A program made the translations under genes and the position numbers. Positions 35,466 through 52,238 of a DNA stretch of 64,000 nucleotides are shown here, piece after piece; within the stretch, counting starts at the first letter, position 1; every line of letters begins with the position of its first letter. Source of the DNA: Ectopseudomonas guguanensis (lineage in GTDB: Bacteria; Pseudomonadota; Gammaproteobacteria; Pseudomonadales; Pseudomonadaceae); the NCBI RefSeq assembly GCF_900104265.1, contig NZ_FNJJ01000005.1:62001-126000 (forward strand), given 5' to 3'. The notes under the pieces were generated by a model, which worked only from the letters and a program-made list of their open reading frames with translations, was not told where the DNA came from and did no database searches.

Positions 35466-35900
35466 TCAGCCCGGACAGTTTTCCTCTAGCCAGCCTTGTA
35501 GCAAAAGGGCGGCAGCAATGGCATCGACGGGGCGCTCGCGGTAGCCGCCGCTCTGGCCTTCGCGCAGGCGCTGGCCCTTGGCCTCGAAGGTGGTCAGGCG
35601 TTCGTCGTGGGTATAGGCCGGCAGGTTGAAGCGGCCATTGAGGCGGCGGGCGAACTTCTCGGCGCGGGCGCTCATCTCGCTGGGCGTGCCGTCCATGTTC
35701 AGCGGCAGACCGACCACCACGGCGTCCGGCTGCCATTCCTTGATCAGTGCCTCGACGCGGCTCCAGTCCGGCACGCCGTTCTGCGCCTTGAGCACGCACA
35801 GCTCGCGGGCCTGGCCGGTGATTACCTGGCCGACGGCGACGCCGATCTGCTTGGTGCCATAGTCGAAGCCCAGTAGCAGGCGCAGTGGCTTGTCGCTCAT
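35466..35900 (-). CDS. ruvX: Holliday junction resolvase-like nuclease RuvX (YqgF)
   Basis: The 144-residue RNase H-fold protein has LLGFDYGTKQIGVAVG at the N-terminus with the first catalytic Asp, AVVVGLPLNMDGTPSEM, TYTHDERLTT-like strands and a C-terminal PVDAIAAALLLQGWL with the last Asp. The family acts on 16S rRNA 5' maturation and/or recombination intermediates. It overlaps the algH stop by one base (TGATG), a conserved pair. Confidence 0.94.
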   Translation of the reverse strand: MSDKPLRLLLGFDYGTKQIGVAVGQVITGQARELCVLKAQNGVPDWSRVEALIKEWQPDAVVVGLPLNMDGTPSEMSARAEKFARRLNGRFNLPAYTHDERLTTFEAKGQRLREGQSGGYRERPVDAIAAALLLQGWLEENCPG

Positions 35901-36469
35901 CAGGCGTGCCCGACCTGCGAGGTGAGCAGGCTGAGGTTGACCCCCAGGCGTGCTGCCGCGGCATTAAGGCGCTGATCGAAGGGCAAGTCGAAGAGAATGG
36001 CGCTGTCGGCCGGGCAGGTCAGCCAGGCGTTGTCGGCCAGCTCCGCCTCCAGCTGCCCGGCCTCCCAGCCGGCGTAGCCAAGGGCGATCAGGTACTTGTC
36101 CGGGCCAATGCTGTCGGCGATGGCGAACAGCACGTCCTGCGAGGTGGACAGGCCCAGCTCGCCCAGCTCCAGGGTCGCCTGGAACTGCATGCCAGCCGGA
36201 TGCAGGACAAAGCCGCGGTCGGTCTGTACCGGGCCGCCGGCGAAGATCGGCAGGCTGTGGCACAGCGCTGCCGGCTCTTCCTCGGGGCGCAGCTGCTCCA
36301 TCACGTCGGCCAGGCTGAGGCCATTGGGCTTGTTGATCACCAGGCCCATCGCACCCTGCTCATTGTGTTCGACCAGGTAGGTGACGGTCTGCGCGAAGTT
36401 CGGATCGGCCATGTGCGGCATGGCGATCAGGAAGTGATGCTTGAGCGAGATGGGGGCTGAATTCTTCAT
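35900..36469 (-). CDS. algH: YqgE/AlgH family protein
   Basis: The 189-residue protein has the family signature: HHFLIAMPHMADPNFAQTVTYLVEHNEQGAMGLVINKP at the N-terminus, GGPVQTDRGFVLH in the middle, LIALGYAGWEAGQLEAEL and NAWLTCPAD near the end. It was named in P. aeruginosa as affecting alginate regulation; the molecular role is unclear. It is translationally coupled to ruvX. Confidence 0.94.
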   Translation of the reverse strand: MKNSAPISLKHHFLIAMPHMADPNFAQTVTYLVEHNEQGAMGLVINKPNGLSLADVMEQLRPEEEPAALCHSLPIFAGGPVQTDRGFVLHPAGMQFQATLELGELGLSTSQDVLFAIADSIGPDKYLIALGYAGWEAGQLEAELADNAWLTCPADSAILFDLPFDQRLNAAAARLGVNLSLLTSQVGHA

Positions 36470-36513
36470 GGCGCCTAGTTTGGAGCGACAAGCCTCGGGC
36501 TACAAGCCATCCC

Positions 36514-36579
36514 GTAGGATGCGCCGTGCGCACCGGCCAATGCTGTCGCTTGAAAAATGGTGCGCACGGCGCACCCTAC
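36514..36579. repeat. REP pair, common class
   Basis: The left unit 36514-36534 has one change (GGATGCGC). The right unit 36559-36579 is exact and inverse. They lie between tonB3 and algH, which are both on the minus strand. Confidence 0.85.
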
Positions 36580-36600
36580 GTCGGGCCAGTGCCGTTGTCG

Positions 36601-37497
36601 CTAGTTGCTCGAAAGCCGATCGCCGCGTTCGAAGCGCCAGGTGCGGATGATTTCCAGGCGGTCGATATCGGCCAGGTCGCCGGTGAAGGGGGCGTAGGGC
36701 GCGGCCAGGCGCACGATGCGTTGCGCGGCCTGGTCGAGCACCGGCTGGCCGGAGGACTCGAGCACCTGGACTTCATAAAGGCTGCCATCACGGTTGATCG
36801 ACACCAGCAGGCGCAGGCTGCCGTAGATGCGCTGGCGGCGGGCATCGTCGGGGTAGTTGAGGTTGCCGATGCGCTCGACCTTCTTGCGCCACTCGTCCTT
36901 GTACCAGGCACCCTTGTCGCGCATGGTCGAGGCGGCGTTGAGGCGGTGGATCTTCGGGCGCTTGGCGTAGGCCTGGACCTCCTGCGCCAGTTCGGCCTCC
37001 AGGCTGGCGATCTCCGCCGACAGCTGAGTGGCGTCGAACACCGGGGCCGGGCGCGTTTCCGCAACCGGTTTGCTTTCCTCGCGTTTGACCGGTGTTTTCT
37101 GCTGCTGCGGCGCGCGGGTGGCGACCGCGGCCTTGGGCGCTTCCTGCCGGGTGGCAGGCTGCTGCGGAGTGGCGGGCGGCGTGACCTTGCGCACCTCGCT
37201 GTCCTGGAAGGGCGCCTGTTCGGTGGTCTTCGGCGCGGCGGCATGTTCCAGCGTACCGCTGCCCTGCTGGTTGTCCTGCGCCAGGAAGTCCGCCTCCTTG
37301 GGCTTTTCCTCGCTCTTGAAGGTAGACAGGGTGATTTCCAGCGTCTTGCTGATTTCCGGCGGCGACTCCAGGGTGAAGCCGACGCCGAGGATCAGCGCCA
37401 CGTGCAATGCGGCAGCGAGAAACAGGGTGAACCCCAGGCGATCCGCCGGTCGGACGGTGGCGGAGGACATGGTCGGTGGGGTGGCTGCTGCGTTCAT
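36601..37497 (-). CDS. tonB3: TonB-family energy transducer TonB3
   Basis: The 298-residue protein has an N-terminal membrane anchor (LGFTLFLAAALHVALILGVGF, about residues 22-42). A long Pro/Lys/Glu-rich periplasmic spacer follows (about 60-170), then a TonB C-terminal domain (YPDDARRQRIYGSLRLLVSINRDGSLYEVQVLESSGQPVLDQAA as separate short segments). In PAO1 the gene in this position, just before gshB and pilG, is tonB3, needed for twitching motility and pilus assembly. The same order here supports that call. Confidence 0.9.
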   Translation of the reverse strand: MNAAATPPTMSSATVRPADRLGFTLFLAAALHVALILGVGFTLESPPEISKTLEITLSTFKSEEKPKEADFLAQDNQQGSGTLEHAAAPKTTEQAPFQDSEVRKVTPPATPQQPATRQEAPKAAVATRAPQQQKTPVKREESKPVAETRPAPVFDATQLSAEIASLEAELAQEVQAYAKRPKIHRLNAASTMRDKGAWYKDEWRKKVERIGNLNYPDDARRQRIYGSLRLLVSINRDGSLYEVQVLESSGQPVLDQAAQRIVRLAAPYAPFTGDLADIDRLEIIRTWRFERGDRLSSN

Positions 37498-37547
37498 CGT
37501 GTTTCGGGTCTGCGTTCGAATGGGGCGCAGTCTGCCGGGTAGCGGTG

Positions 37548-37570
37548 GGCGCCTGCAAGTTGCAGGCGCC
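37548..37570 (-). terminator. Strong hairpin after gshB, no T-run
   Basis: GGCGCCTGCAA and TTGCAGGCGCC are perfect inverted repeats around one base, giving a nine-base GC stem with loop AAGTT. It begins 16 bases after the gshB stop on the minus strand. No U-rich tail follows, so termination is possible but weak; it could stabilise the gshB mRNA end. Confidence 0.45.
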
Positions 37571-37585
37571 AGGCTGCCACCTGCG

Positions 37586-38542
37586 TCAAGCTTTTGCTCC
37601 GCGCTTGCTGGCGATGCAGTCCATCAGGCGTTCGCCGATGCGGGTATCGAAGGCCGCATCGATCTCGCGGATGCAGGTTGGGCTGGTGACGTTGATTTCG
37701 GTCAGGTGATCACCGATCACGTCCAGTCCGACGAAGATCAATCCCTTTTCGCGTAGGGTCGGGCCGACGGCCGCGGCAATCTCGCGATCGCGCTCGGTCA
37801 GCGGCCTGGCCTCGCCGCGCCCGCCGGCCGCCAGGTTGCCGCGGGTTTCTCCGGCGGCGGGAATGCGTGCCAGGCAGTAGGGTATCGGCTCTCCGTCTAT
37901 CATCAGGATGCGCTTGTCGCCGTCCTTGATGGCGGGCAGGTAGGCCTGCACCATGATCTGCTGCTGGCCGTGCAGGGTCAGGGTTTCCAGAATCACCGAG
38001 AGATTGGGGTCGCCTGCGCGGTGGCGAAAGATCTGCGAGCCGCCCATGCCATCAAGGGGTTTGAGAATGATGTCACGGTGCTCATCGGCAAACTGGCGCA
38101 CAATGTCGGGGCGCCGACTGACCAGGGTCGGTGGTGTGTATTGGGGAAACTGGGTGGCGAAGAACTTTTCATTGCAGTCGCGCAGGCTCTGCGGCCGATT
38201 GACCACCAGTACGCCATCGCGCTCCGCCTGCTCGAGCAGGTAGGTGGAGTAGACGAACTCGTTATCGAAGGGCGGATCCTTGCGCATCAGGATCACGTCC
38301 AGTTCGGCGAGCGGCGTGTCCTGTTCCATGCCAAGGGTGAACCAGCGCTGCGGATCGTTGAACACTTCCAGCGGGCGCATGCGGGCGCGAGCCTGGCCGC
38401 GAACCTGATACAGATCCTGCTGCTCCATGTAGAGCAGCGACCAGCCGCGTGCTTGAGCGGCCAGCAACATGGCCAGCGAGCTGTCCTTCTTGAAGGAAAT
38501 GCTGGCAATCGGATCCATGACGATCCCGAGACGAAGGCTCAT
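37586..38542 (-). CDS. gshB: Glutathione synthetase
   Basis: The 318-residue ATP-grasp enzyme has an N-terminal domain (LGIVMDPIASISFKKDSSLAML) and the ATP-grasp segments DIILKPLDGMGGSQIFR, GDKRILMIDGEPIPYCLARIPA, GETRGNLAAGGRGEARPLT and the C-terminal metal-binding LIFVGLDVIGDHLTEINVTSPT. It joins gamma-glutamylcysteine and glycine. It is divergent from pilG across 242 bases, as in P. aeruginosa. Confidence 0.97.
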   Translation of the reverse strand: MSLRLGIVMDPIASISFKKDSSLAMLLAAQARGWSLLYMEQQDLYQVRGQARARMRPLEVFNDPQRWFTLGMEQDTPLAELDVILMRKDPPFDNEFVYSTYLLEQAERDGVLVVNRPQSLRDCNEKFFATQFPQYTPPTLVSRRPDIVRQFADEHRDIILKPLDGMGGSQIFRHRAGDPNLSVILETLTLHGQQQIMVQAYLPAIKDGDKRILMIDGEPIPYCLARIPAAGETRGNLAAGGRGEARPLTERDREIAAAVGPTLREKGLIFVGLDVIGDHLTEINVTSPTCIREIDAAFDTRIGERLMDCIASKRGAKA

Positions 38543-38784
38543 GGGGGTAACTCTCCGCGAGATAAGAGGGTAGAGGCCGGGTTGGCCATGCCGTAAGAAG
38601 CTGTCAGGGTGGCGTTGGCCGGGGCCTTGGTCAAGGGTTGGCGCTGCCCCGGCGGGCTTATAGATTGCATCTGGAGAGTGTGCTAAAAAGGCCCGACGAT
38701 TGGGTCAAGCCCCATCGGCGACTGGGCCTCAGGCATACTGATAACGCGAATATAACGACTCACCGAGGCGATGGTAGGGCGAAC

Positions 38785-39192
38785 ATGGAACAGCATTCCG
38801 AGGGTTTGAAAGTGATGGTGATCGACGACTCGAAAACGATTCGTCGCACCGCCGAAACTCTGCTGAAAAAAGTGGGTTGTGACGTCATCACCGCGGTCGA
38901 TGGCTTCGATGCCCTGGCCAAGATTGCCGACACTCACCCCAGCATCATCTTTGTCGACATCATGATGCCGCGTCTCGACGGGTATCAGACCTGTGCCCTG
39001 ATCAAGAACAACAGTGCCTTCAAATCCACCCCGGTGATCATGCTGTCCTCCAAGGACGGCCTGTTCGACAAGGCCAAGGGTCGTATCGTCGGCTCCGATC
39101 AATACCTGACCAAGCCCTTCAGCAAGGAAGAGCTGCTCGGTGCGATCAAAGCCCACGTGCCGGACTTCACCCCGGTGGAACAAGCCTCCTGA
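38785..39192 (+). CDS. pilG: Type IV pilus response regulator PilG
   Basis: The 135-residue single-domain receiver has the acidic pair D14/D15, phospho-acceptor D58 (FVDIMMPRLDG) and Lys in YLTKPF. It is phosphorylated by ChpA and promotes pilus extension and cAMP signalling in P. aeruginosa. ATG 38785 gives exactly the PilG length. A possible promoter (TTGGCG 38638-38643, 17 bases, TAGATT 38661-38666) lies in the gap to gshB. Another -10-like TATAAC is at 38751, but neither is strong. Confidence 0.97.
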   Translation: MEQHSEGLKVMVIDDSKTIRRTAETLLKKVGCDVITAVDGFDALAKIADTHPSIIFVDIMMPRLDGYQTCALIKNNSAFKSTPVIMLSSKDGLFDKAKGRIVGSDQYLTKPFSKEELLGAIKAHVPDFTPVEQAS

Positions 39193-39239
39193 CGTAGCGG
39201 CCTTGCGGCCCCCGCGTCTCTTCTGCATTGGGAAACACC

Positions 39240-39605
39240 ATGGCTCGAATTCTGATTGTTGATGACTCCCCGACCGAGATGTACAAGCTGACCGCCATGC
39301 TGGAAAAGCACGGTCACCAGGTACTGAAAGCGGAAAACGGCGCCGACGGCGTGGCCCTGGCCCGTCAGGAGAAGCCGGACGCGGTCCTGATGGATATCGT
39401 CATGCCCGGCCTCAATGGCTTCCAGGCGACTCGTCAACTGACCAAGGACGCCGAAACCAGCCACATCCCGGTGATCATCGTCACCACCAAGGATCAGGAA
39501 ACCGACAAGGTCTGGGGCAAGCGCCAGGGCGCCAAGGATTACCTGACCAAGCCGGTCGACGAAGAAACCTTGCTGAAAACCCTCAATGCGGTGCTGGCCG
39601 GCTGA
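39240..39605 (+). CDS. pilH: Type IV pilus response regulator PilH
   Basis: The 121-residue receiver domain has D8/D9, phospho-acceptor D52 (VLMDIVMPGLNG), Thr in IIVTTKDQE and Lys in YLTKPVDE. PilH counteracts PilG, favouring retraction or acting as a phosphate sink. ATG 39240 (MARILIVDDS) is used; an upstream in-frame ATG would add four residues that homologues lack. It starts 47 bases after pilG. Confidence 0.97.
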   Translation: MARILIVDDSPTEMYKLTAMLEKHGHQVLKAENGADGVALARQEKPDAVLMDIVMPGLNGFQATRQLTKDAETSHIPVIIVTTKDQETDKVWGKRQGAKDYLTKPVDEETLLKTLNAVLAG

Positions 39606-39650
39606 TGCCGTGCCGTCCGCGTATTAGATAAGAAGAAGGCCACGGCTGGT

Positions 39651-40187
39651 ATGTCGGACGCGCAGACTCCCTTCCAGATTCTCCTCGAGATCGACCAGCG
39701 TTGCCGAGCCCTGGCGGCCGGCCTGCCGTCGCAGCAGGCGGCGGTGCAGACCTGGAGCGGTATCGGCTTTCGCATGGGCGAGCGCTTCTTCGTCGCGCCG
39801 ATGGGGGAGGTGGGGGAGGTGCTGCACGAGCCGCGCTATACCCTGCTGCCGGGTGTGAAGGGCTGGGTCAAGGGGGTGGCCAACGTGCGTGGCCGCCTGT
39901 TGCCGATCATGGACCTGTGCGGGTTCTTCGGTAATGAACTTTCGCCGTTGCGCAAGCTGCGGCGTGTCCTGGTGGTCGACCATCAGGAAATCTTCGCCGG
40001 CCTGACGGTCGACGAAGTCTTCGGTATGCAGCATTTCCCCGTGGATGCCTTCTCAGAACAATTGCCGCCCCTCGAGGCGAGCATTGCGCCGTTCATCCAC
40101 GGTGTCTTTCAACGGGAACAGCCCTGGTTGGTGTTCAGCCCGCATGCGCTGGCGGCCGATCCGGGCTTTCTCGATGTTGCCTATTAG
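39651..40187 (+). CDS. pilI: CheW-like coupling protein PilI
   Basis: The 178-residue CheW-domain protein (GIGFRMGERFFVAPMGEVGEVLHEP, WVKGVANVRGRLLPIMDLCGFFG) links the PilJ receptor to the ChpA kinase at the pole. It starts 45 bases after pilH. Its TAG stop is directly followed by MITE-like element B, whose first base is the G of the stop codon, so the 223-base gap before pilJ is largely element B. Confidence 0.96.
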   Translation: MSDAQTPFQILLEIDQRCRALAAGLPSQQAAVQTWSGIGFRMGERFFVAPMGEVGEVLHEPRYTLLPGVKGWVKGVANVRGRLLPIMDLCGFFGNELSPLRKLRRVLVVDHQEIFAGLTVDEVFGMQHFPVDAFSEQLPPLEASIAPFIHGVFQREQPWLVFSPHALAADPGFLDVAY

Positions 40188-40326
40188 CAGGCTGTTTGAA
40201 GGCGTAGGCGAGGCAGGCAAGACAAGGCGAAAGTCGGCGGACAGTGCAGCTCATGGCAGTAGATGAGCGAACTCAAGGCACTTTCGAGGCAGGATTGCCA
40301 GAGCAGGCGGTCGTTGCAGAGCCTGC
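40187..40326. mobile_element. MITE-like palindromic element B inside the pil-chp operon
   Basis: Outer repeats are GCAGGCT (40187-40193) and AGCCTGC (40320-40326). It shares CGTAGGCGAGGCAG (40203-40216) with element A. The inner arms CGAAAGT/ACTTTCG (40228-40234, 40280-40286) and central hairpin GCTCAT/ATGAGC (40249-40254, 40263-40268) occupy the same places as the different stems of element A. No reading frame is present. It sits between pilI and pilJ. Confidence 0.6.
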
Positions 40327-40410
40327 GGATTTTTCGGTTGGGTCGGTTCTTCCGACCTTTTGGCGTTACATGGGAACCCTAGTGCGGTCGGTCCAGGCGG
40401 GGGCCAGATG

Positions 40411-42447
40411 ATGAAAAAACTCAATGCAGGCAATTTGTTGGCGGGGGCACGCAGCAGTACGCTGATCGCAGCGCTGTTCGTCGTGCTTATCGTTTCCATC
40501 GTGCTGTTGTTCGCGAACTTCGCCTACATCAACACCCAGTCCAGCTACGATACCGAGTACATCGGCCACTCCGGTGAGCTGCGCGTACTGTCCCAGCGTA
40601 TCGCCAAGGATGCCACCGAAGCGGCAGCGGGTACCGCCGCGGCCTTCGGCCTGTTGCGCGAAGCCCGCAACGACTTCCAGCAGCGCTGGGGTTATCTGAC
40701 CGATGGCGATGCCAGCACCGGCCTGCCGCCGGCGCCGGCAGCCGTGCAGGCGCAGATGGCCGCGGTGCAGCAGGACTGGGATGCGCTGCGGCAGAACACC
40801 GACGCCATTCTCGCCAGCGAGCAGACCGTACTGTCGCTGCACCAGGTAGCCGCCACCCTGGCGGAAACCATTCCGCAGCTGCAGGTCGAGTACGAAGAGG
40901 TGGTCGACATCCTGCTGGAGAGCGGTGCGCCGGCAGCCCAGGTTTCCGTGGCCCAGCGTCAGTCGCTGCTGGCCGAACGTATCCTCGGCTCGGTGAACAA
41001 GGTACTGGCCGGTGACGAGGATTCGGTGCAGGCCGCCGACATGTTCGGCCGCGACGCCAGCCTGTTCGGCCGTGTACTGGCCGCCATGCTCGAAGGCAAC
41101 GCGGCGATGGAGATCAGCCAGGTGACCGACGAGGAAGCCCTCGAGCGTCTGGCGGAGATTTCCGAGCTGTTCGAATTCGTATCCGGTTCGGTGGACGAGA
41201 TTCTCGAAACCTCGCCGGAACTGTTCCAGGTGCGTGAATCGGCGAACGCCATCTTCACCGTGTCGCAGACCCTGCTGGACAAGGCCTCGCAACTGGCTAA
41301 CGGCTTCGACGATCTGGCCTCGGGGCGTGCGCTGAACACCCTGTTCGGTTACGTGCTGGGCGCCCTGGCGCTGGGCTCGATCATCCTCATCGGCCTGGTG
41401 ATGGTGCGTGAGACCAACCGCCGACTGGCCGAAACCGCCGAGAAGAACGAACGTAACCAGGCGGCGATTCTGCGTCTGCTCGATGAAATCGCCGACCTCG
41501 CCGACGGTGACCTGACCGTGGCCGCGACGGTAACCGAAGATTTCACCGGTGCCATCGCCGACTCCATCAACTACTCCATCGACCAGCTGCGCGACCTGGT
41601 AGCCACCATCAACCTGACCGCCGTTCAGGTAGCCGGTGCGGCCCAGGAAACCCAGGCCACGGCGATGCACCTGGCGGAAGCGTCCGAGCACCAGGCGCAG
41701 GAAATTGCCGGCGCCTCCGCGGCGATCAACGAAATGGCCGTGTCGATTGACCAGGTATCGGCGAACGCCTCGGAATCCTCTGCGGTAGCGGAACGCTCCG
41801 TAGCCATCGCCAACAAGGGCAACGAAGTCGTACACAACACCATCACCGGCATGGATAACATCCGTGAGCAGATCCAGGACACCTCGAAGCGGATCAAGCG
41901 CCTCGGTGAATCGTCCCAGGAGATCGGTGACATCGTTAGCCTGATCAACGACATTGCCGACCAGACCAACATCCTCGCACTGAACGCCGCGATCCAGGCG
42001 TCCATGGCCGGTGATGCGGGCCGCGGCTTCGCCGTGGTAGCGGACGAGGTACAACGCCTCGCAGAACGTTCCTCGGCGGCGACCAAGCAGATCGAGGCGC
42101 TGGTGAAGACCATTCAGACCGACACCAACGAAGCCGTTATCTCCATGGAGCAGACGACCTCCGAAGTGGTGCGCGGTGCCCGCCTGGCGCAGGACGCGGG
42201 TGTGGCACTGGAAGAGATCGAGAAGGTATCGAAGACCCTCGCGGCCCTCATCCAGAACATTTCCAACGCGGCCCGTCAGCAGGCCTCTTCGGCCGGCCAC
42301 ATTTCCAACACCATGAACGTGATCCAGGAGATCACCTCGCAGACGTCCTCGGGTACCACCGCCACCGCCAAGAGCATTGGTAACCTGGCCAAGATGGCCA
42401 GCGAGATGCGCAAGTCGGTGTCCGGCTTCACCCTGCCAGACGCCTGA
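40411..42447 (+). CDS. pilJ: Type IV pilus chemoreceptor PilJ
   Basis: The 678-residue methyl-accepting protein has a first membrane helix ([23 protein letters not shown], about residues 13-35). A periplasmic region with PilJ-type modules follows ([22 protein letters not shown] and later [16 protein letters not shown]), then a second helix ([18 protein letters not shown]), HAMP, and a signalling tip [36 protein letters not shown]. It senses the pilus/pilin signal for ChpA. ATG 40411 (MKKLNAGN) is favoured; the ATG directly before it (40408) would add one Met. GGCGGGGG is the ribosome site. Confidence 0.96.
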   Translation: MKKLNAGNLLAGARSSTLIAALFVVLIVSIVLLFANFAYINTQSSYDTEYIGHSGELRVLSQRIAKDATEAAAGTAAAFGLLREARNDFQQRWGYLTDGDASTGLPPAPAAVQAQMAAVQQDWDALRQNTDAILASEQTVLSLHQVAATLAETIPQLQVEYEEVVDILLESGAPAAQVSVAQRQSLLAERILGSVNKVLAGDEDSVQAADMFGRDASLFGRVLAAMLEGNAAMEISQVTDEEALERLAEISELFEFVSGSVDEILETSPELFQVRESANAIFTVSQTLLDKASQLANGFDDLASGRALNTLFGYVLGALALGSIILIGLVMVRETNRRLAETAEKNERNQAAILRLLDEIADLADGDLTVAATVTEDFTGAIADSINYSIDQLRDLVATINLTAVQVAGAAQETQATAMHLAEASEHQAQEIAGASAAINEMAVSIDQVSANASESSAVAERSVAIANKGNEVVHNTITGMDNIREQIQDTSKRIKRLGESSQEIGDIVSLINDIADQTNILALNAAIQASMAGDAGRGFAVVADEVQRLAERSSAATKQIEALVKTIQTDTNEAVISMEQTTSEVVRGARLAQDAGVALEEIEKVSKTLAALIQNISNAARQQASSAGHISNTMNVIQEITSQTSSGTTATAKSIGNLAKMASEMRKSVSGFTLPDA

Positions 42448-42459
42448 TAAAGGAGCGCG

Positions 42460-43368
42460 GTGGCTGGCTGCAGCCACTGCAACACAGCCATGACCCAGGG
42501 CGAAGGTATGCAGTCAGCGGGCGTGTGGGCATTGCGCCCGGTGACCGATATGTCGCAAGCCGATTTCCACGACTGGCAGACGCTGCTCGAGGCGCGTACC
42601 GGCGTGGTGATCAGCGAGCAGCGGCGCGCCTTTCTGCAAACCAACCTGAGCGCGCGCATGCGCGAACTGGGCGTGGCGGATTACGCCAGCTACTACCGCC
42701 AGGTTACCGATGGCCCGCGTGGCGCGGTGGAGTGGTCGACCCTGCTGGATCGACTGACCGTGCAGGAAACCCGTTTCTTCCGTCATCCGCCTTCCTTCGA
42801 GGTGCTCTCGCAGTACCTGCAGGAGCGGCTGGCAGCGGGTCTGGGCAAACCCTGGGAACTGTGGAGCGTGGGTTGCTCCAGTGGTGAAGAACCCTACTCG
42901 CTGGCGATTCTGGCCGCCGAGACCCTGCAGGGCAGCGAATTGCCCGAGCACTTCGCGGTGACCGGTACGGACATCAGCCAGGGTGCGCTGAGCAAGGCAC
43001 GCGAGGCCTGCTACTCGGCGCGGCGCCTGGAGCAGGTGAGCGATGAGCTGCGCGAGCGCTACTTCATCGCGCAGGCCGATGGACGTTTCAAGGTGGTACC
43101 GAGCCTGGCGGCGCGCGTGTGCTGCGCCAAGCTCAATGTGCTGGAACTGGCCAAGGCGCCGATGTCCGGCATGGATGTGATTTTCTGTCAGAACTTGCTG
43201 ATCTATTTCCGCCGCTGGCGTCGCCGCGACATCCTCAACCGCCTGGCCGAGAGCCTGGCGCCGGGTGGCCTGCTGGTCGTGGGCGTGGGCGAAGTAGCCG
43301 GTTGGCAGCACCCGCAACTGGTGCCGGTGGCCGACGAGCGAGTTCTGGCGTTTACCCGCAAGGGATAA
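42460..43368 (+). CDS. pilK: CheR-type methyltransferase PilK
   Basis: The 302-residue SAM-dependent methyltransferase has an N-terminal helical CheR domain (FHDWQTLLEARTGVVISEQRRAFLQTNLSARM), the RLTVQETRFFRHP segment and the SAM motif WELWSVGCSSGEEPYSLAI. The DVIFCQNLLIYF element follows. It methylates glutamates of PilJ. A GTG start at 42460 is chosen: AAGGAG (42450-42455) lies five bases upstream and pilJ ends 12 bases before. Confidence 0.93.
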   Translation: MAGCSHCNTAMTQGEGMQSAGVWALRPVTDMSQADFHDWQTLLEARTGVVISEQRRAFLQTNLSARMRELGVADYASYYRQVTDGPRGAVEWSTLLDRLTVQETRFFRHPPSFEVLSQYLQERLAAGLGKPWELWSVGCSSGEEPYSLAILAAETLQGSELPEHFAVTGTDISQGALSKAREACYSARRLEQVSDELRERYFIAQADGRFKVVPSLAARVCCAKLNVLELAKAPMSGMDVIFCQNLLIYFRRWRRRDILNRLAESLAPGGLLVVGVGEVAGWQHPQLVPVADERVLAFTRKG

Positions 43369-43393
43369 GGCCAAGTTTATGAGTGGAGTGGCT

Positions 43394-50658
<7,265 letters not shown>

Positions 50659-50662
<4 letters not shown>

Positions 50663-51678
50663 CAGACAAATCCTCAGCGCGTATTGCAGTAATTGCCGAC
50701 ACCTCGCTGCAGCGTCATGTGCTGCAGCAGGCCCTGGCCGGCGGCGGCTACCAGGTGGTGCTCAACAGTGACCCGGCGCGCCTCGACGAGGACGCGCTGG
50801 CCGCCTGCGACACCGACCTGTGGCTGGTGGACCTGGCGCAGTCGGAAGATTCGCCACTGGTCGACAGCCTGCTGGAGCGCGCCAGCGCCCCGGTGCTGTT
50901 CGGCGAGGGCCACGCGCCGGAGCGCCATTCGGAGAATTACCCGCGCTGGGAGCGCAGCCTGTTCGGCAAGCTCAAGCGCCTGGTGGGCGATCCGACCCAG
51001 GCGGTCGGGCCGAGCCTGCAGGCGCTGCTCGACGAGGCGCAGCGCCCGACGCGTCTGGAGTTGCCGCAGGCACTGGCCAACACGCCGCTGAAGGCCGGCG
51101 AGCCGGCGCGGCAAGTGTGGTTGCTGGCCGCCTCGCTGGGCGGTCCGGCGGCGGTCAAGGCCTTCCTCGATGCGCTGCCCGGTGGGCTGCCCATCGGCTT
51201 CATCTATGCCCAGCACATCGACGCCAGTTTCGAGGCGGCGTTGCCGCAGGCGGTCGGCCGTCACAGCCAGTGGCATGTCAACTCGGCGCGGCATGGCGAC
51301 CCGGTGCGCTGTGGCGAGGTGGTGGTGGCGCCCATCGCACGGGAGCTGGGCTTTGCCGAGGACGGCGCGATGCAGATCGCCGAACGCGGCTGGCCGGAAC
51401 CCTACAGCCCTTCCATCGACCAGATGATGCTCAACCTGGCGCAACAGTTCGGTGCCCAGTGCGGCGTGATCGCATTCAGCGGCATGGGCAGCGACGGCAG
51501 CGCCGCCGCTGCTTACGTCAAACGCCAGGGCGGGGTGATCTGGACCCAGCGCGCCGACAGCTGCGCCAGCCCGAGCATGCCCGACAGCCTGCGCGAAGGC
51601 GGTTACAGCAGCTTCAGCGCCGATCCGCGCGAGCTGGCCGTGGCGCTGGTCAATCACCTCGCCGAACATTGCAGTTGA
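50659..51678 (+). CDS. chpB: CheB-type methylesterase ChpB
   Basis: The 339-residue protein has a degenerate receiver-like N-terminus (IAVIADTSLQRHVLQQ, no DD pair, but VDL in LWLVDLAQSE). The CheB methylesterase domain follows, with predicted catalytic Ser159 (AASLGGPAA), His186 (AQHIDASF) and Asp279 (SGMGSDGS). It removes methyl groups from PilJ. It overlaps the chpA stop by four bases (ATGA). Confidence 0.95.
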
Positions 51679-51688
51679 GGACCTTTCA

Positions 51689-52159
51689 ATGAGCCAAGCC
51701 GTCGCCACCCAGAACAGCGCCGCCGGTCTTACCGGTCTGCTGGTACCCCTGGCCGACCGCACCCTGCTGCTGCCCAACGTGGCGGTGGCCGAGCTGATTC
51801 CCTATCGCGCGCCGCAGGTCAGCGAAGGTACCCCCGACTGGTTTCTCGGTCAGATCGCCTGGCGTGATCTGCGCTTGCCGCTGCTGTCCTTCGAGGCCGC
51901 CAGCGGTGGCCAGGCGCAGGTCGCCGGTGGTGCGCGCGTCGCGGTGCTCAACGCCCTGGGTGGTCGGCCCAAGGTCAAGTTCATCGCCCTGCTGGTGCAG
52001 GGGATTCCGCGCTCGCTCAAGGTCGGCAGCGACCTGCCGGCGGCGGATGTCGAACTGGCGCCGCTGGAGCTGGGCGCCGCACGTGTCGGCGACGAGGTGG
52101 TGCGTATCCCGGATCTGGCGGCGCTGGAGCAACAGCTCGCCGATGCCGGCCTGATCTGA
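51689..52159 (+). CDS. chpC: CheW-like coupling protein ChpC
   Basis: The 156-residue CheW-type protein (LLVPLADRTLLLPNVAVAELIPYR, WFLGQIAWRDLRLPLLSFEA) is the second coupler of the Pil-Chp system. It starts ten bases after chpB and is followed by a strong terminator, so it ends the operon here. In P. aeruginosa chpD and chpE follow chpC; they are absent in this window. Confidence 0.94.
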   Translation: MSQAVATQNSAAGLTGLLVPLADRTLLLPNVAVAELIPYRAPQVSEGTPDWFLGQIAWRDLRLPLLSFEAASGGQAQVAGGARVAVLNALGGRPKVKFIALLVQGIPRSLKVGSDLPAADVELAPLELGAARVGDEVVRIPDLAALEQQLADAGLI

Positions 52160-52189
52160 AGTGACCAGACGCTCAGGCGAGCGCCCATG

Positions 52190-52219
52190 AAAAAGCCCCG
52201 GCACTGGCCGGGGCTTTTT
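52190..52219 (+). terminator. Rho-independent terminator of the pil-chp operon
   Basis: AAAAAGCCCCGG (52190-52201) pairs perfectly with CCGGGGCTTTTT (52208-52219) around CACTGG. T residues on one side and A residues on the other allow it to act in both directions, also serving the convergent symporter gene. Confidence 0.95.
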
Positions 52220-52238
52220 CGTTACTACCGTGGAGCTG

